Positions 1 through 8,185 of a DNA stretch of 64,000 nt are shown here, piece after piece (within the stretch, counting starts at the first letter, position 1; each line of letters starts with the position of its first letter). Source of the stretch: UBA6544 sp038131165. Its GTDB lineage: Bacteria > Pseudomonadota > Alphaproteobacteria > UBA8366. Below the pieces are notes generated by a model that saw only the letters and a list, made by a program, of their open reading frames with translations, had not been told where the DNA came from and searched no databases. The stretch covers positions 5,884 to 69,883 of the forward strand of contig JAYPOZ010000012.1 of assembly GCA_038131165.1 (NCBI GenBank), read 5' to 3'. The position numbers and the translations under genes are program-made.

Positions 1-331
1 GGCGACCCTCGCCCGGCCGCTCGGCGAGATCGTCAACCACCGACGCGAATTCAAACCGGAACTCGACGCCGTCGTCGCGGAAATGAAAAGCCGGGCCACG
101 TCCTGCATCGCGGCCCTCGACGCGGCGGTTGCGGGCCGGTCCTATCTGCTGGGCGAGACGATGAGCGCCGCCGACCTGAGCATCTGCTACGCCATGCGCG
201 GCTACCGCCGCATGGTGACCGAGACACTGCCCCCGACCCTGCAGGCCTATTTCGACCGGGTGACGGCGCTGCCGTCCTACGCCGCGACCGTCGCGGCGGA
301 TGCGGCGACGGCCGAACGGCTGAAGGGCTGA
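1..331 (+). CDS. Glutathione S-transferase, C-terminal part (5' truncated by window edge)
   Basis: The reading frame is open from base 2 to a TGA at 329-331 and has no start inside the window, so only about the last 109 residues are seen. The stretch LLGETMSAADLSI is the usual N-capping/hydrophobic staple region of the alpha-helical GST C-terminal domain, followed by a helix with YFDRVTALPSY. The thioredoxin-fold half that binds glutathione lies upstream of the window. The family conjugates glutathione to electrophiles or acts as a glutathione-dependent isomerase or lyase. The substrate cannot be inferred from this half. Confidence 0.85.
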   Translation, partial: ATLARPLGEIVNHRREFKPELDAVVAEMKSRATSCIAALDAAVAGRSYLLGETMSAADLSICYAMRGYRRMVTETLPPTLQAYFDRVTALPSYAATVAADAATAERLKG

Positions 332-358
332 CGCCGCCCGAGGGGCTTCAGTCCGGTG

Positions 359-387
359 GTGACAAATTGTCTAATTTGTGTTATGCT
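359..387 (+). promoter_or_regulatory. Sigma70-like promoter with no obvious gene downstream
   Basis: GTGACA at 359-364 is followed by a 17-base spacer and TATGCT at 382-387, close to a vegetative -35/-10 pair. The spacer is noticeably AT-rich against its surroundings. Downstream on this strand there is no convincing coding sequence until 2913. A short perfect inverted repeat, GCGGTA/TACCGC, lies at about 452-469. The 258 bases between the GST and the hydrolase hold nothing else I recognise. This is a sequence match only, with no evidence of use. Confidence 0.3.
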
Positions 388-589
388 CCCACCCGTTCTT
401 TGACATCGTGAACCTTTATCAAGGGCCGGCGGGAGTCCTCCCCGACGGCATCAGCGGTATGCTATTACCGCGATTGGCGGGCGCATGGGGCCGTTCCCCG
501 AAAAATGCTAATAGGGCGACAGCGCTCTCCCGTCATCGGCTCGGCACCGGGCGGGTGGGCCTCCGCGCGCCACCGAACGGGGCCGAACG

Positions 590-1372
590 CTATCCGCGCA
601 AGAACGGCTGTACCAGTTCCAGGAACAGCTCCGGGGTCTGCACGGCCATGAAGTGGCCGGTTTCGGCCTCGATATAGGTCGCGCCGGGGATCGAGTCCGC
701 GACCGCCTTGGCGGTCTCCGGCGGGCGGACGGCATCGTGGATTCCGCCGATCACCAGGGTCGGGCATGTCACCCGGTCGCCCTCTTCCGTCAGGTTGATG
801 GTGCCCAGCATGCGGTTGATCGAGGCGAAGCCGTAGGGGTCGTTGGCGAGCCAGCGGCAGCGGTATTTGGCGAATTTCGCGGCGTCCTTGCGGAAGATGT
901 CCGGATAGGAGCGCCCGAGACTGGCCTCGACCGAGGCGCGCATACCGCTCTCCTCCACCAGCTTCGCGCGGTCTTCGTATTGAGCGCGGCGGTCGGCGGT
1001 GGTGCCGGTCGCGGGGCTGGTCAGGACGAGCCGGTCGACCCGCTCCGGATAGGCCATCGCATAGGCCATGGCGATCCCCGCCCCCATTGCGGTCCCGGCC
1101 ACATGGCACGGCCCGTTCATGCCGACGGCGGATGTCAGCGCCGCGATATCGCCGGTCATGTCGTCGATGTCGAGCGTGCCCTTGGATTTCTCCGAGAGGC
1201 CGAAGCCGCGCTGGTCGTAGCGCAGCACCCGGTACTCTTTCTCCAGCGCGGGGAGCACATCGTCCCAGCTCTCCAGGGCGCCGCCCAACTCGTGCACCAG
1301 CACGAGGTTCTTGGCCCCCCCGCCCGTGACCGCGTAGCGCAGCGCCACGCCATTGACTTCCATCCAGTTCAT
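590..1372 (-). CDS. Alpha/beta-hydrolase fold protein with alanine at the nucleophile position
   Basis: The 260-residue protein has the layout of enol-lactonase/haloperoxidase-type alpha/beta hydrolases: an oxyanion-hole stretch VLVHELGG near residue 24, the nucleophile elbow near 93, an acid in GGIHDAVRPP (Asp213) and a base in ETGHFMAVQ (His240). The elbow reads G-T-A-M-G, so residue 95, where the family has Ser, Asp or Cys, is Ala (codon GCA at 1088-1090). The fold is intact but ordinary serine-hydrolase chemistry is not expected. It lies 11 bases downstream of, and on the same strand as, a PcaIJ-like CoA-transferase pair, a context in which a beta-ketoadipate enol-lactonase (PcaD) would fit. 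It may be a binding or non-covalent lyase-type homologue. The family call is firm, the activity is not. Confidence 0.85.
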   Translation of the reverse strand: MNWMEVNGVALRYAVTGGGAKNLVLVHELGGALESWDDVLPALEKEYRVLRYDQRGFGLSEKSKGTLDIDDMTGDIAALTSAVGMNGPCHVAGTAMGAGIAMAYAMAYPERVDRLVLTSPATGTTADRRAQYEDRAKLVEESGMRASVEASLGRSYPDIFRKDAAKFAKYRCRWLANDPYGFASINRMLGTINLTEEGDRVTCPTLVIGGIHDAVRPPETAKAVADSIPGATYIEAETGHFMAVQTPELFLELVQPFLRG

Positions 1373-1383
1373 GGTCTTTTCCT

Positions 1384-2055
1384 CTAAAGCTCAGGCGCGC
1401 TCAACACGCCGCAATCCGCCGCAAAATTCAATCTGGCGCCGCTTTTGGCCTGCAACGCCTCGCGCGACAGCCCGTCGACGATCTCCCGCACCAGGAACCC
1501 CTCCGGCGTCACGTCGACGACCGCGAGGTCGGTGTAGACCCGGTCGACCGTGCCGACGCCGGTCAGCGGATAGCTGCAAGTCTCGACCAATCGCGGCGCC
1601 CCCTCCTTGGTCGTGTGCTGCATGGTGACGCGCACGCTCTTGGCGCCGGTGACCAGGTCCATGGCCCCGCCGACAAGCTGTCCCTTATGGGTCATCTTGG
1701 CGTCCCAATTGGCGAGATCGCCGGTCTCCGAGACCTCGAAGCCGCCGAGCAGCGTCACGTCGAGATGCCCGCCCCGGATCATCGCGAAGGCCATCGACGA
1801 GTCGAACAGCGCCGCCCCCGGATTGAGCGTGATCTTCTGGCTGCCCGCGTCGACGAAATCGGGATCTTCCTCGTTCTCCCGCGCCACCGGGCCGACGCCG
1901 ACGATGCCGTTCTCGGAATGGAACATCAGGTCGCGGTCGGCGGGTTTGTAATTGGCGATCAAGGTCGGCATGCCGAGGCCGAGATTGACATAGGTGCCTT
2001 CCTGCAGGTCCTGCGCGGCGCGCCAGGCGATCTGATGGCGTGACAACGACTGCAT
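1384..2055 (-). CDS. 3-oxoacid CoA-transferase subunit B (PcaJ-like)
   Basis: This 223-residue protein is the beta subunit of a family I CoA-transferase, which moves CoA from succinyl-CoA to a 3-oxo acid. It shows YVNLGLGMPT near residue 22 and the active-site glutamate in HSENGIVG (Glu48), the residue that forms the glutamyl-CoA thioester. Further along are DLANW, VGGAMDL and YPLTGVG, then PEGFLVREIVDGLS, all as in PcaJ. The ATG at 2055 is chosen because it follows the stop of subunit A by two bases (TGATCATG) and aligns with the family start. The partner gene is directly upstream. Substrate may be 3-oxoadipate or another 3-oxo acid. Confidence 0.92.
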   Translation of the reverse strand: MQSLSRHQIAWRAAQDLQEGTYVNLGLGMPTLIANYKPADRDLMFHSENGIVGVGPVARENEEDPDFVDAGSQKITLNPGAALFDSSMAFAMIRGGHLDVTLLGGFEVSETGDLANWDAKMTHKGQLVGGAMDLVTGAKSVRVTMQHTTKEGAPRLVETCSYPLTGVGTVDRVYTDLAVVDVTPEGFLVREIVDGLSREALQAKSGARLNFAADCGVLSAPEL

Positions 2056-2057
2056 GA

Positions 2058-2753
2058 TCAAAGCCCTCCCGCGTTGGCGGGACTCATGTCCTCGCATTGG
2101 AACACCCGGTCGACGAAGATCCCCGGCACGTGCACGTCTTCGGGCGGGATCGGCGCGTCCGACGCGTCGCTGGTCTCGATCACCGTCACCCGCCCGGCCA
2201 TCGCCATCGCGAGGCCGAAATTGCCCTGGGTGCCGCGGAACCGCACATTGCCCCAGCGGTCGACGCGCGCCGCCCGGATCAGCGCGAAGTCGGCCGTCAA
2301 CGCATGCTCCAGAATACAGGGCCGCCCGTCGAACATCCGCTCCTCCTTCCCCGCGGCGAGGTCCGTGCCCGCCCCGGTCGGCGTGAAGAAGGCGGGAATG
2401 CCGGCGCCGCCGGCGCGCATGCGCTCCGCGAAGGTGCCCTGGGGGACCATTTCGATCTCCAGCTCGCCGTCGAGCCACTGGCGCTCGTAATTGGAGGTGT
2501 CGGGCCCGCGGCTCCGCGCCGCGCTGACGATCACCTTGGCGACCCGCTTGGCGTTGAAGATGCCGGGCGCGAAGCCGTCGACGAAGCGGACGCCGTTCAG
2601 GATCAGGGTCAGGTCCCGCGCGTCCATCTCTTCCAGCGCCCGGATCAGCGCAAAGGGCACGCCGGTGCCGCCGAACCCGTTCACCATGATGGAGGCGCCG
2701 TCGCCCAGCCCCTCCAGCGCCGCCGCTATCGTCTCTACCCGCTTGTCGATCAT
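2058..2753 (-). CDS. 3-oxoacid CoA-transferase subunit A (PcaI-like)
   Basis: This 231-residue alpha subunit begins MIDKRV and carries the glycine-rich CoA-binding stretch VNGFGGTGVP near residue 28. It also has VPQGTFAERMRAGGAGIPAFFTPTG in the middle (given in two overlapping pieces in the family alignments), DFALIRA followed by DRWGN, and VPGIFVDRV near the end, as in PcaI/SCOT alpha chains. It is the first gene of a leftward set with subunit B and the alpha/beta hydrolase. Divergent from it, 159 bases away, is a family III CoA-transferase, so the region between 2754 and 2912 probably holds both promoters, but I see no clear consensus there. Confidence 0.92.
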   Translation of the reverse strand: MIDKRVETIAAALEGLGDGASIMVNGFGGTGVPFALIRALEEMDARDLTLILNGVRFVDGFAPGIFNAKRVAKVIVSAARSRGPDTSNYERQWLDGELEIEMVPQGTFAERMRAGGAGIPAFFTPTGAGTDLAAGKEERMFDGRPCILEHALTADFALIRAARVDRWGNVRFRGTQGNFGLAMAMAGRVTVIETSDASDAPIPPEDVHVPGIFVDRVFQCEDMSPANAGGL

Positions 2754-2912
2754 GCCCTTGTCCGTCCTCGCAAACACGCTGGCCGGACTGCGCCCGGCCA
2801 CCATTGATCTAGTTGCGGCGGCGGCGATGGCTATCGCTAAAAAACTGGGGATTTGGGGCGCGGGGGCTATCTTATCCGTAAACCTGCGAGCAACAGAAAA
2901 GAGAATCTGCAG

Positions 2913-4123
2913 ATGAGCACTCCGCTTCCCCTCGACGGTATCCGCGTCCTCGACATCGGCACCCTGATCGCCGGGCCGTTCGGCGCCACCATGCTCGGCG
3001 ATTTCGGCGCCGAGGTGATCAAGGTCGAGCAGCCGGGGCGCGGCGATGCGCTGCGCGGCACGCCACGGGACGGCAAGGCGAACCGCTCCACCAACTGGCT
3101 GGTCGAGGCGCGCAACAAGAAATCCGTCACCCTCAACCTGCGGGTCGAAGCGGGGCAGAACATCCTGAAGGAGATGATCCGACACGCCGACGTGCTGTTC
3201 GAGAATTTCACCCCCGGCACGCTGGAGCGCTGGGGCCTCGGCTGGGAGGAAGTGCACAAGATCAACCCGAAGATCATCATGGTGCGGGTCTCGGGCTACG
3301 GGCAGGTCGGCCCCTACCGCAAGCGCTCCGGCTACGACCGCATCGCGCTTGGATTTTCGGGCTACATGTATCCTACCGGATTTCCGGACCGTTTCCCGGT
3401 GCGCCCCGCCTTCCCGACGGCGGATTACAACACCGGCACCTTCGCGGCCCTCGCCACCATGTTCGCGCTCTACCAGCGCGACATGACGGGCGGTGAGGGC
3501 CAGATGATCGATCTGGCGCTCTACGAGCCGACCTTCCGGATTACCGCGAACATGATGCCGGAATTCTTCCGCACCGGCGAGAACCGCGAGCGCATCGGCA
3601 ACCGCAACCCGACCTTCTCCCCCGCCGGCACCTTCGAGACCAAGGACGGCAAATACGTGCAGATCGCGGCCGGCGGCGACAACGTCTTCCAGCGTCTGGC
3701 GGAGGCCATGGGCATGCCCGAACTGGCGACGGACGAGCGCTACAGCACCAGCCGCGAGCGCATTGCGCGGGCCGACGAGCTGGAAGCGCTGCTGGCGGAC
3801 TGGGTCGGCCAGCAGATGTTCGCCGACATCGACAAGCGTTTCGCCGACGCCAACGTGCCCTTTGGCGGCATCTACACGGCGGAGGACATCTCGACCGACC
3901 CGCATTACGCGGCGCGCGAGAATCTGGNNNNNNNNNNACGGTGACGGACCCAGACGAAGGCGACATCGTCATGCCGGGCGTGATCCCGAAGCTGAGCGAC
4001 ACCCCGGGCCGCATCGCCTTCGCCGGCCCGGAGATCGGCGCCTATAACGACGAGATCTACGGCGAGCTGCTGGGCAAGAGTGCGGAAGAACTCGAAAAGC
4101 TGAAGGCGGAGGGCGTGATCTAG
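2913..4123 (+). CDS. Family III CoA-transferase (CaiB/BaiF), interrupted by an assembly gap
   Basis: The N-terminal part, LDGIRVLDIGTLIAGPFGA, the stretch DFGAEVIKVE and the catalytic aspartate in PTADYNTG (Asp171) identify a formyl-CoA-transferase-like enzyme that moves CoA between carboxylic acids. About 338 residues precede a run of ten Ns and about 61 follow it, near the usual 400 in total. The frame changes across the Ns: the first part is in the frame of 2913, the second in the frame of 3938. The gene itself need not be broken: with a gap length of 2 modulo 3 the ends rejoin naturally as ENL-x-TVTDPDEG. The stop overlaps the stop of the convergent racemase-family gene by a shared CTAG at 4120-4123. 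AGATG context at 2911 and the family N-terminus fix the start. Confidence 0.9.
3928..3937. other. Ten-N scaffold gap inside a coding sequence
   Basis: Exactly ten Ns separate two contigs. Because the coding frame does not continue through ten bases but would through a length of 2 modulo 3, the count is a placeholder rather than a measured length. The protein alignment logic suggests that very little sequence, perhaps only one or two codons, is missing. Confidence 0.97.
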
Positions 4124-5277
4124 CCCTTCCCCTGCCCCATCGATTTCGGCGCCTTCGCCAATTCGCGGACCGCGTCCATGTCCGGCTCGAAGCCGAGGCC
4201 GGGCGTCTCCGGCAACTCCAGCCAGCCGTCCTTCGGCTCCGGCAGGTTCTTCAGGAACGCCTTGCAGCATTCGACCGAGACGTGGTGGTACTCGACCATG
4301 CCGCCGTTCATCACGCCGGCGTGCAGGTGCATATTGTGGAACGGGAAGGCGCCGCCGTTGTCGATCGGCACGTTGAAGGCCGCCGCCATGCCGGCCACCT
4401 TCAGGATCTGCGTGTAGCCGCCGCCGATCACCACGTTCGGCTGCAGGACGTCGACCGCGCGCTCGGTGATGAAATCGCGAAAGCGGTAGGCCAGTGTCTC
4501 GGTCTGGCCCGCCGCGACGGGGACCTTGGTGCGGGTCCGCATTTCCGCCATTTGCACCACGTTGTTGTGGGTGATCGGCTCCTCGAAAAAGGAGATGTCG
4601 TACTCCTCTATCCAATTGGCGAGCATCACCGCATGATATTGATCGAGGCTGCAATTGGCGTCGACGAAGAGCTCCGCATCCTCGCCCGCCGCCTCGCGCA
4701 CGTTGCGCACCCGAATCCGGTCCTCCCGGATCGCCTCCATCAGCGGGCGGCGCTCGTCGTCGCGGCGCTTCAGGGCGTTCATCCCGACGGTCATCTTCAG
4801 CTTGTCGAAGCCGTTCGCCCGCCAGAGCTTCGCTGCCTCCCCGATCTGCTCGCGGTCGAAAAAGCCAAAGCCGAAAGTGGCGTAGACCGGCACGGTCTTT
4901 CGCGCCCCGCCGAGCAGGCGCCAGACCGGCTGGCCCAGCACCTTGCCCTTGATGTCCCACAAGGCCACGTCGATGGCGGCGATGGCGTGGCCGCCGTAGC
5001 CGGTCTGCCCGCGCGGGGTCAGCTGCCAGTAGAGCTTCTCCCAGATGCGCTCGGTCGCCATCGGGTCCTCGCCGAGGATTGTCGGCCCGGCCAGCTCGTT
5101 GATCGCGGTCGCCACGACATCCTCGTCCATGATCGCCGTGATGCCGTGGCCGAGGTGACCTTCGTCGGTCTCGACCTCGACGAAGACGACGCTCAACCCG
5201 TTCGTCTTGTTGATGTCGAGCACGTCGATGTTGAGCTCGATATAAAGCGGCGTCGCCTCGACCCGTGTAATTTTCAT
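4120..5277 (-). CDS. Mandelate racemase/muconate lactonizing enzyme family protein
   Basis: The 385-residue enolase-superfamily protein abstracts a proton next to a carboxylate held by Mg2+. It has an N-terminal capping domain and a barrel with KLK near residue 159 (the K-x-K base), DANCS (Asp206, first metal ligand) and FFEEP (about Glu232/233, second). The third ligand site reads AAGQTE, with Gln258 where Glu is usual. Later AVDVLQPN and the GG following it are typical. The start at 5277 is chosen over an upstream ATG because of AGGGA nine bases before it and the family-like MKITRVEATPLYIEL. It ends in a CTAG shared with the convergent CoA-transferase. Dehydratase or racemase of a sugar acid are both possible. 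Confidence 0.87.
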   Translation of the reverse strand: MKITRVEATPLYIELNIDVLDINKTNGLSVVFVEVETDEGHLGHGITAIMDEDVVATAINELAGPTILGEDPMATERIWEKLYWQLTPRGQTGYGGHAIAAIDVALWDIKGKVLGQPVWRLLGGARKTVPVYATFGFGFFDREQIGEAAKLWRANGFDKLKMTVGMNALKRRDDERRPLMEAIREDRIRVRNVREAAGEDAELFVDANCSLDQYHAVMLANWIEEYDISFFEEPITHNNVVQMAEMRTRTKVPVAAGQTETLAYRFRDFITERAVDVLQPNVVIGGGYTQILKVAGMAAAFNVPIDNGGAFPFHNMHLHAGVMNGGMVEYHHVSVECCKAFLKNLPEPKDGWLELPETPGLGFEPDMDAVRELAKAPKSMGQGKG

Positions 5278-5388
5278 CTCTGCGATCCCTGTCTGCGGTT
5301 CTTCGAGCATTGACCTATAGCGTCCCCAAGCGGACGCCATCCAATTTCTTCATATTGTCATGCGGACGCGGTATGCTGCCCCGCAACG

Positions 5389-8085
5389 ATGAGCATTCGC
5401 AACCTCAGTCATCTGTTCCGGCCGACCTCGATCGCGGTGATCGGCGCGTCCAACCGCGCGCGCTCGCTCGGCGCCACGGTCATGCGAAACCTTCTCGCCG
5501 ACGGATTCGGCGGCCCGATCATGCCGGTCAATCCGAAACACGCCGCCGTGGCCAGCGTGCTCGCCTATCCGGATGTGGAAAGCCTGCCGCAGACGCCCGA
5601 CCTCGCGGTCATCTGCACCCCCGCACCGACGGTTCCGGGCCTGATCGCGGCACTGGGCACGCGCGGCACGAAAGCCGCCGTCGTCCTGACCGCGGGCCTC
5701 GACCGGGCGACCGATGCCGATGGCCGCTCGCTGCAACAGGCCATGCTGGACGCCGCCCGGCCCCACCTGATGCGCCTTCTCGGCCCCAACTGCGTGGGCC
5801 TCGTGGTGCCGGGGATCGGCCTCAACGCGAGCTTCGCGCATACGACCTGCCTGCCCGGCAAGCTCGCCTTCGTAACCCAGTCGGGGGTGCTGGCGACGGC
5901 GGTCATCGACCGCGCCAAATCGACCGGCATCGGCTTTTCGCATTTCGTCTCGCTCGGCAACGGCGCCGACGTGGATTTCGGCGACGTGCTCGACTACCTC
6001 GCCAGCGACCCCGATACCCGGGCCATCCTGCTCTATATCGAGGCCGTCACCCAGGCGCGGAAGTTCATGTCCGCCGCGCGCGCGGCCTCCCGCAACAAAC
6101 CGGTGATCGTGGTGAAGGCAGGACGGATGGCGGAAGGGGCGCGTGCCGCGGCGTCGCATACGGGCGCGCTCGCGGGAGCGGACGATGTCTACGATGCCGC
6201 CATCCGGCGCGCCGGCATGCTGCGGGTCGACACCATCGACGATCTGTTCGACGCGGTGGAGACGCTCGGCCGCGCAAAACCGCTCGCCGGGGAACGCCTG
6301 GTCATCATGACCAACGGCGGCGGCGCCGGGGTCATGGCGACCGATGCCTTGCTGGCGGAGGACGGACGGCTCGCCGCATTGTCGGACGAAACCCTGGCAA
6401 GGCTCGACGGTGTCCTGCCGCCGCTCTGATCGCGGGCGAACCCGGTCGACATCATCGGCGACGCGCCGCCCGAACGCTACCGGCAGACGCTCGAGGTCCT
6501 GCTGACGGACAAGGGGAACGACGCCGTGCTGTTCCTGCACGCGCCGACCGCCATCGTCCCGAGCGCCGAGATCGCCGAGGCCGTGGCCCCGCTGATCCGC
6601 GATGCCCGCCGCCTGGTGCTCACTTCCTGGCTCGGTGGCGATGCGGTCGCGGAAGCCCGGCGCCTCGCCGGGGCCGCCGGGGCGCCCACCTACGAGACCC
6701 CGGAGCAGGCGGTCGCCGCCTTCCTGCACATCGTCAATTACAGGCGCAATCAGGAGATGCTGCTGGAAACCCCCGCCGCCGTCCCCGAGGGTTTCGCACG
6801 GGACCGCGAGACGGCCGTCCGCGTGATCGACGGGGTCTTCGCCGACGGGCGCGACATGCTGAGCAAGGCCGAGGCGAAGCAAGTGCTTGCCGCCTACGAT
6901 ATCCCGACGGTGGAGACCCGGATCGCCTCGACTCCGCAGACCGCCGCCCGGGAAGCCGCCGCACTGGGGTTTCCGGTCGCGGTCAAGATCCTCTCGCCCG
7001 ACGTCTCCCACAAATCCGATGTCGGCGGGGTCGTCCTCGACCTCGGCTCCCCCGACGCCGTCGAGGCCGCCGCCGAGGCGATGGCGGCGCGGCTGGCGGG
7101 TTTCGACGCGAAAGCCCGGCTCGACGGGTTTACGGTCCAGCGCATGATGCGCCGGCCCGGCGCCCATGAATTAATCGTCGGCGCTCACGAAGACCCGGTC
7201 TTCGGACCCGTGGTGCTGTTCGGGACCGGTGGCACCGGCGTGGAGGTGATCGGCGACCGGTCGATCGGCCTGCCGCCGCTCAATATGTCCCTGGCCCGTC
7301 AGTTGGTCTCCCGCACCCGAATATCCCGCCTGCTGCAGGGGTTCCGCAAGGAACGGCCCGCCGACCTCGACGCCATCTATATGACGCTGATGCAGGTATC
7401 CCAATTGGTGACGGACATACCGGAGATCGCCGAACTCGATATCAATCCGCTCGTGGCCGACGCCCACGGTGTCCTGGCGCTCGACGCCCGCATCCGGATC
7501 GCCCGCAGCCCCAACGGGGGCGCGAACCGCCTGGCGATCCGACCTTGTCCCGACGAATTGCGCGAGACGGTCGAGATCGACGGCGGGAAGGTCGAGATTA
7601 GGCCGATCCGCCCCGAAGACGAGCCGCAGCACCGGGCGCTGTTCCAACGGCTCAGCCCGGAGGACATCCGCCTCCGATTTTTCGGGCGAATCCGCGAGCC
7701 CGTGCATACGGAAATGGCACGCTATACGCAGATCGACTACGACCGGGAGATGGCCTTCATCGCCAGCCGCCGCGACGCGGCGGGGGCGCCGGAGACGCTC
7801 GGCGTGGTGCGGGTCATCGCCGATCCCGACAATATCGAATGCGAGTTCGCCATCGTCGTGCGCTCGGACCTCAAAGGCAGAGGATTGGGGCGGCTTCTCA
7901 TGGACAAGGTGATCGACTACGCCCGCGCCAAGGGCACCCGGAAGATGGTCGCCGACGTGCTTTCGGAGAATCTCGGCATGCTGGCTCTGGCAAGGCGCGT
8001 TGGGTTTCGCATCGTCTCGCGCGAGGAAGGGGTGGTGCGGATCGAACGGGACCTGGCGGCCGCACAGGACGCGACAGCGGATTGA
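5389..8085 (+). pseudogene. Pat-type acyl-CoA synthetase (NDP-forming)/GNAT fusion with in-frame TGA
   Basis: Read through one TGA, this is an 898-residue protein, the full length of the Pat/ADP-forming acyl-CoA synthetase family. In order: CoA-binding domain (about 1-130, with VIGASNR), succinyl-CoA-ligase-like domain (about 150-300, with SHTGALAGADDVYDAA), ATP-grasp (about 480-710, with FPVAVKI and VGGVVLDLG) and a C-terminal GNAT acetyltransferase (about 725-880, with GRGLGRLLMDKVIDYA). Such proteins acetylate lysines, for example on acetyl-CoA synthetase. Codon 347 is TGA at 6427-6429 in the context PPL-x-SRANPVDIIGDAP, where relatives have Trp. A single TGG to TGA change explains it. Both sides are in the same frame, and 519 residues follow. 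Either a real nonsense mutation or a base-call error. Confidence 0.9.
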
Positions 8086-8185
8086 GCCGCCGCCCGGTGA
8101 AGGCGGACGCTTCCCTCCGCGCCGGAATGCGTTAATATCTCTTGGAGGAAACCGCTTGAGCTTCATAGCGTCGAGGACTTCAGAC

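Noticed and set aside
378..677. Possible 99-codon gene after the promoter at 359
   Set aside because: Arg- and Ser-rich translation without motif, no ribosome site, and half of it lies over the hydrolase gene.
5350..7167. 605-codon open frame on the minus strand opposite the Pat-type gene
   Set aside because: It mirrors the codon structure of the plus-strand gene, is rich in Arg/Gly/His without any motif, and continues beyond the true gene start. High GC makes long opposite-strand frames common.
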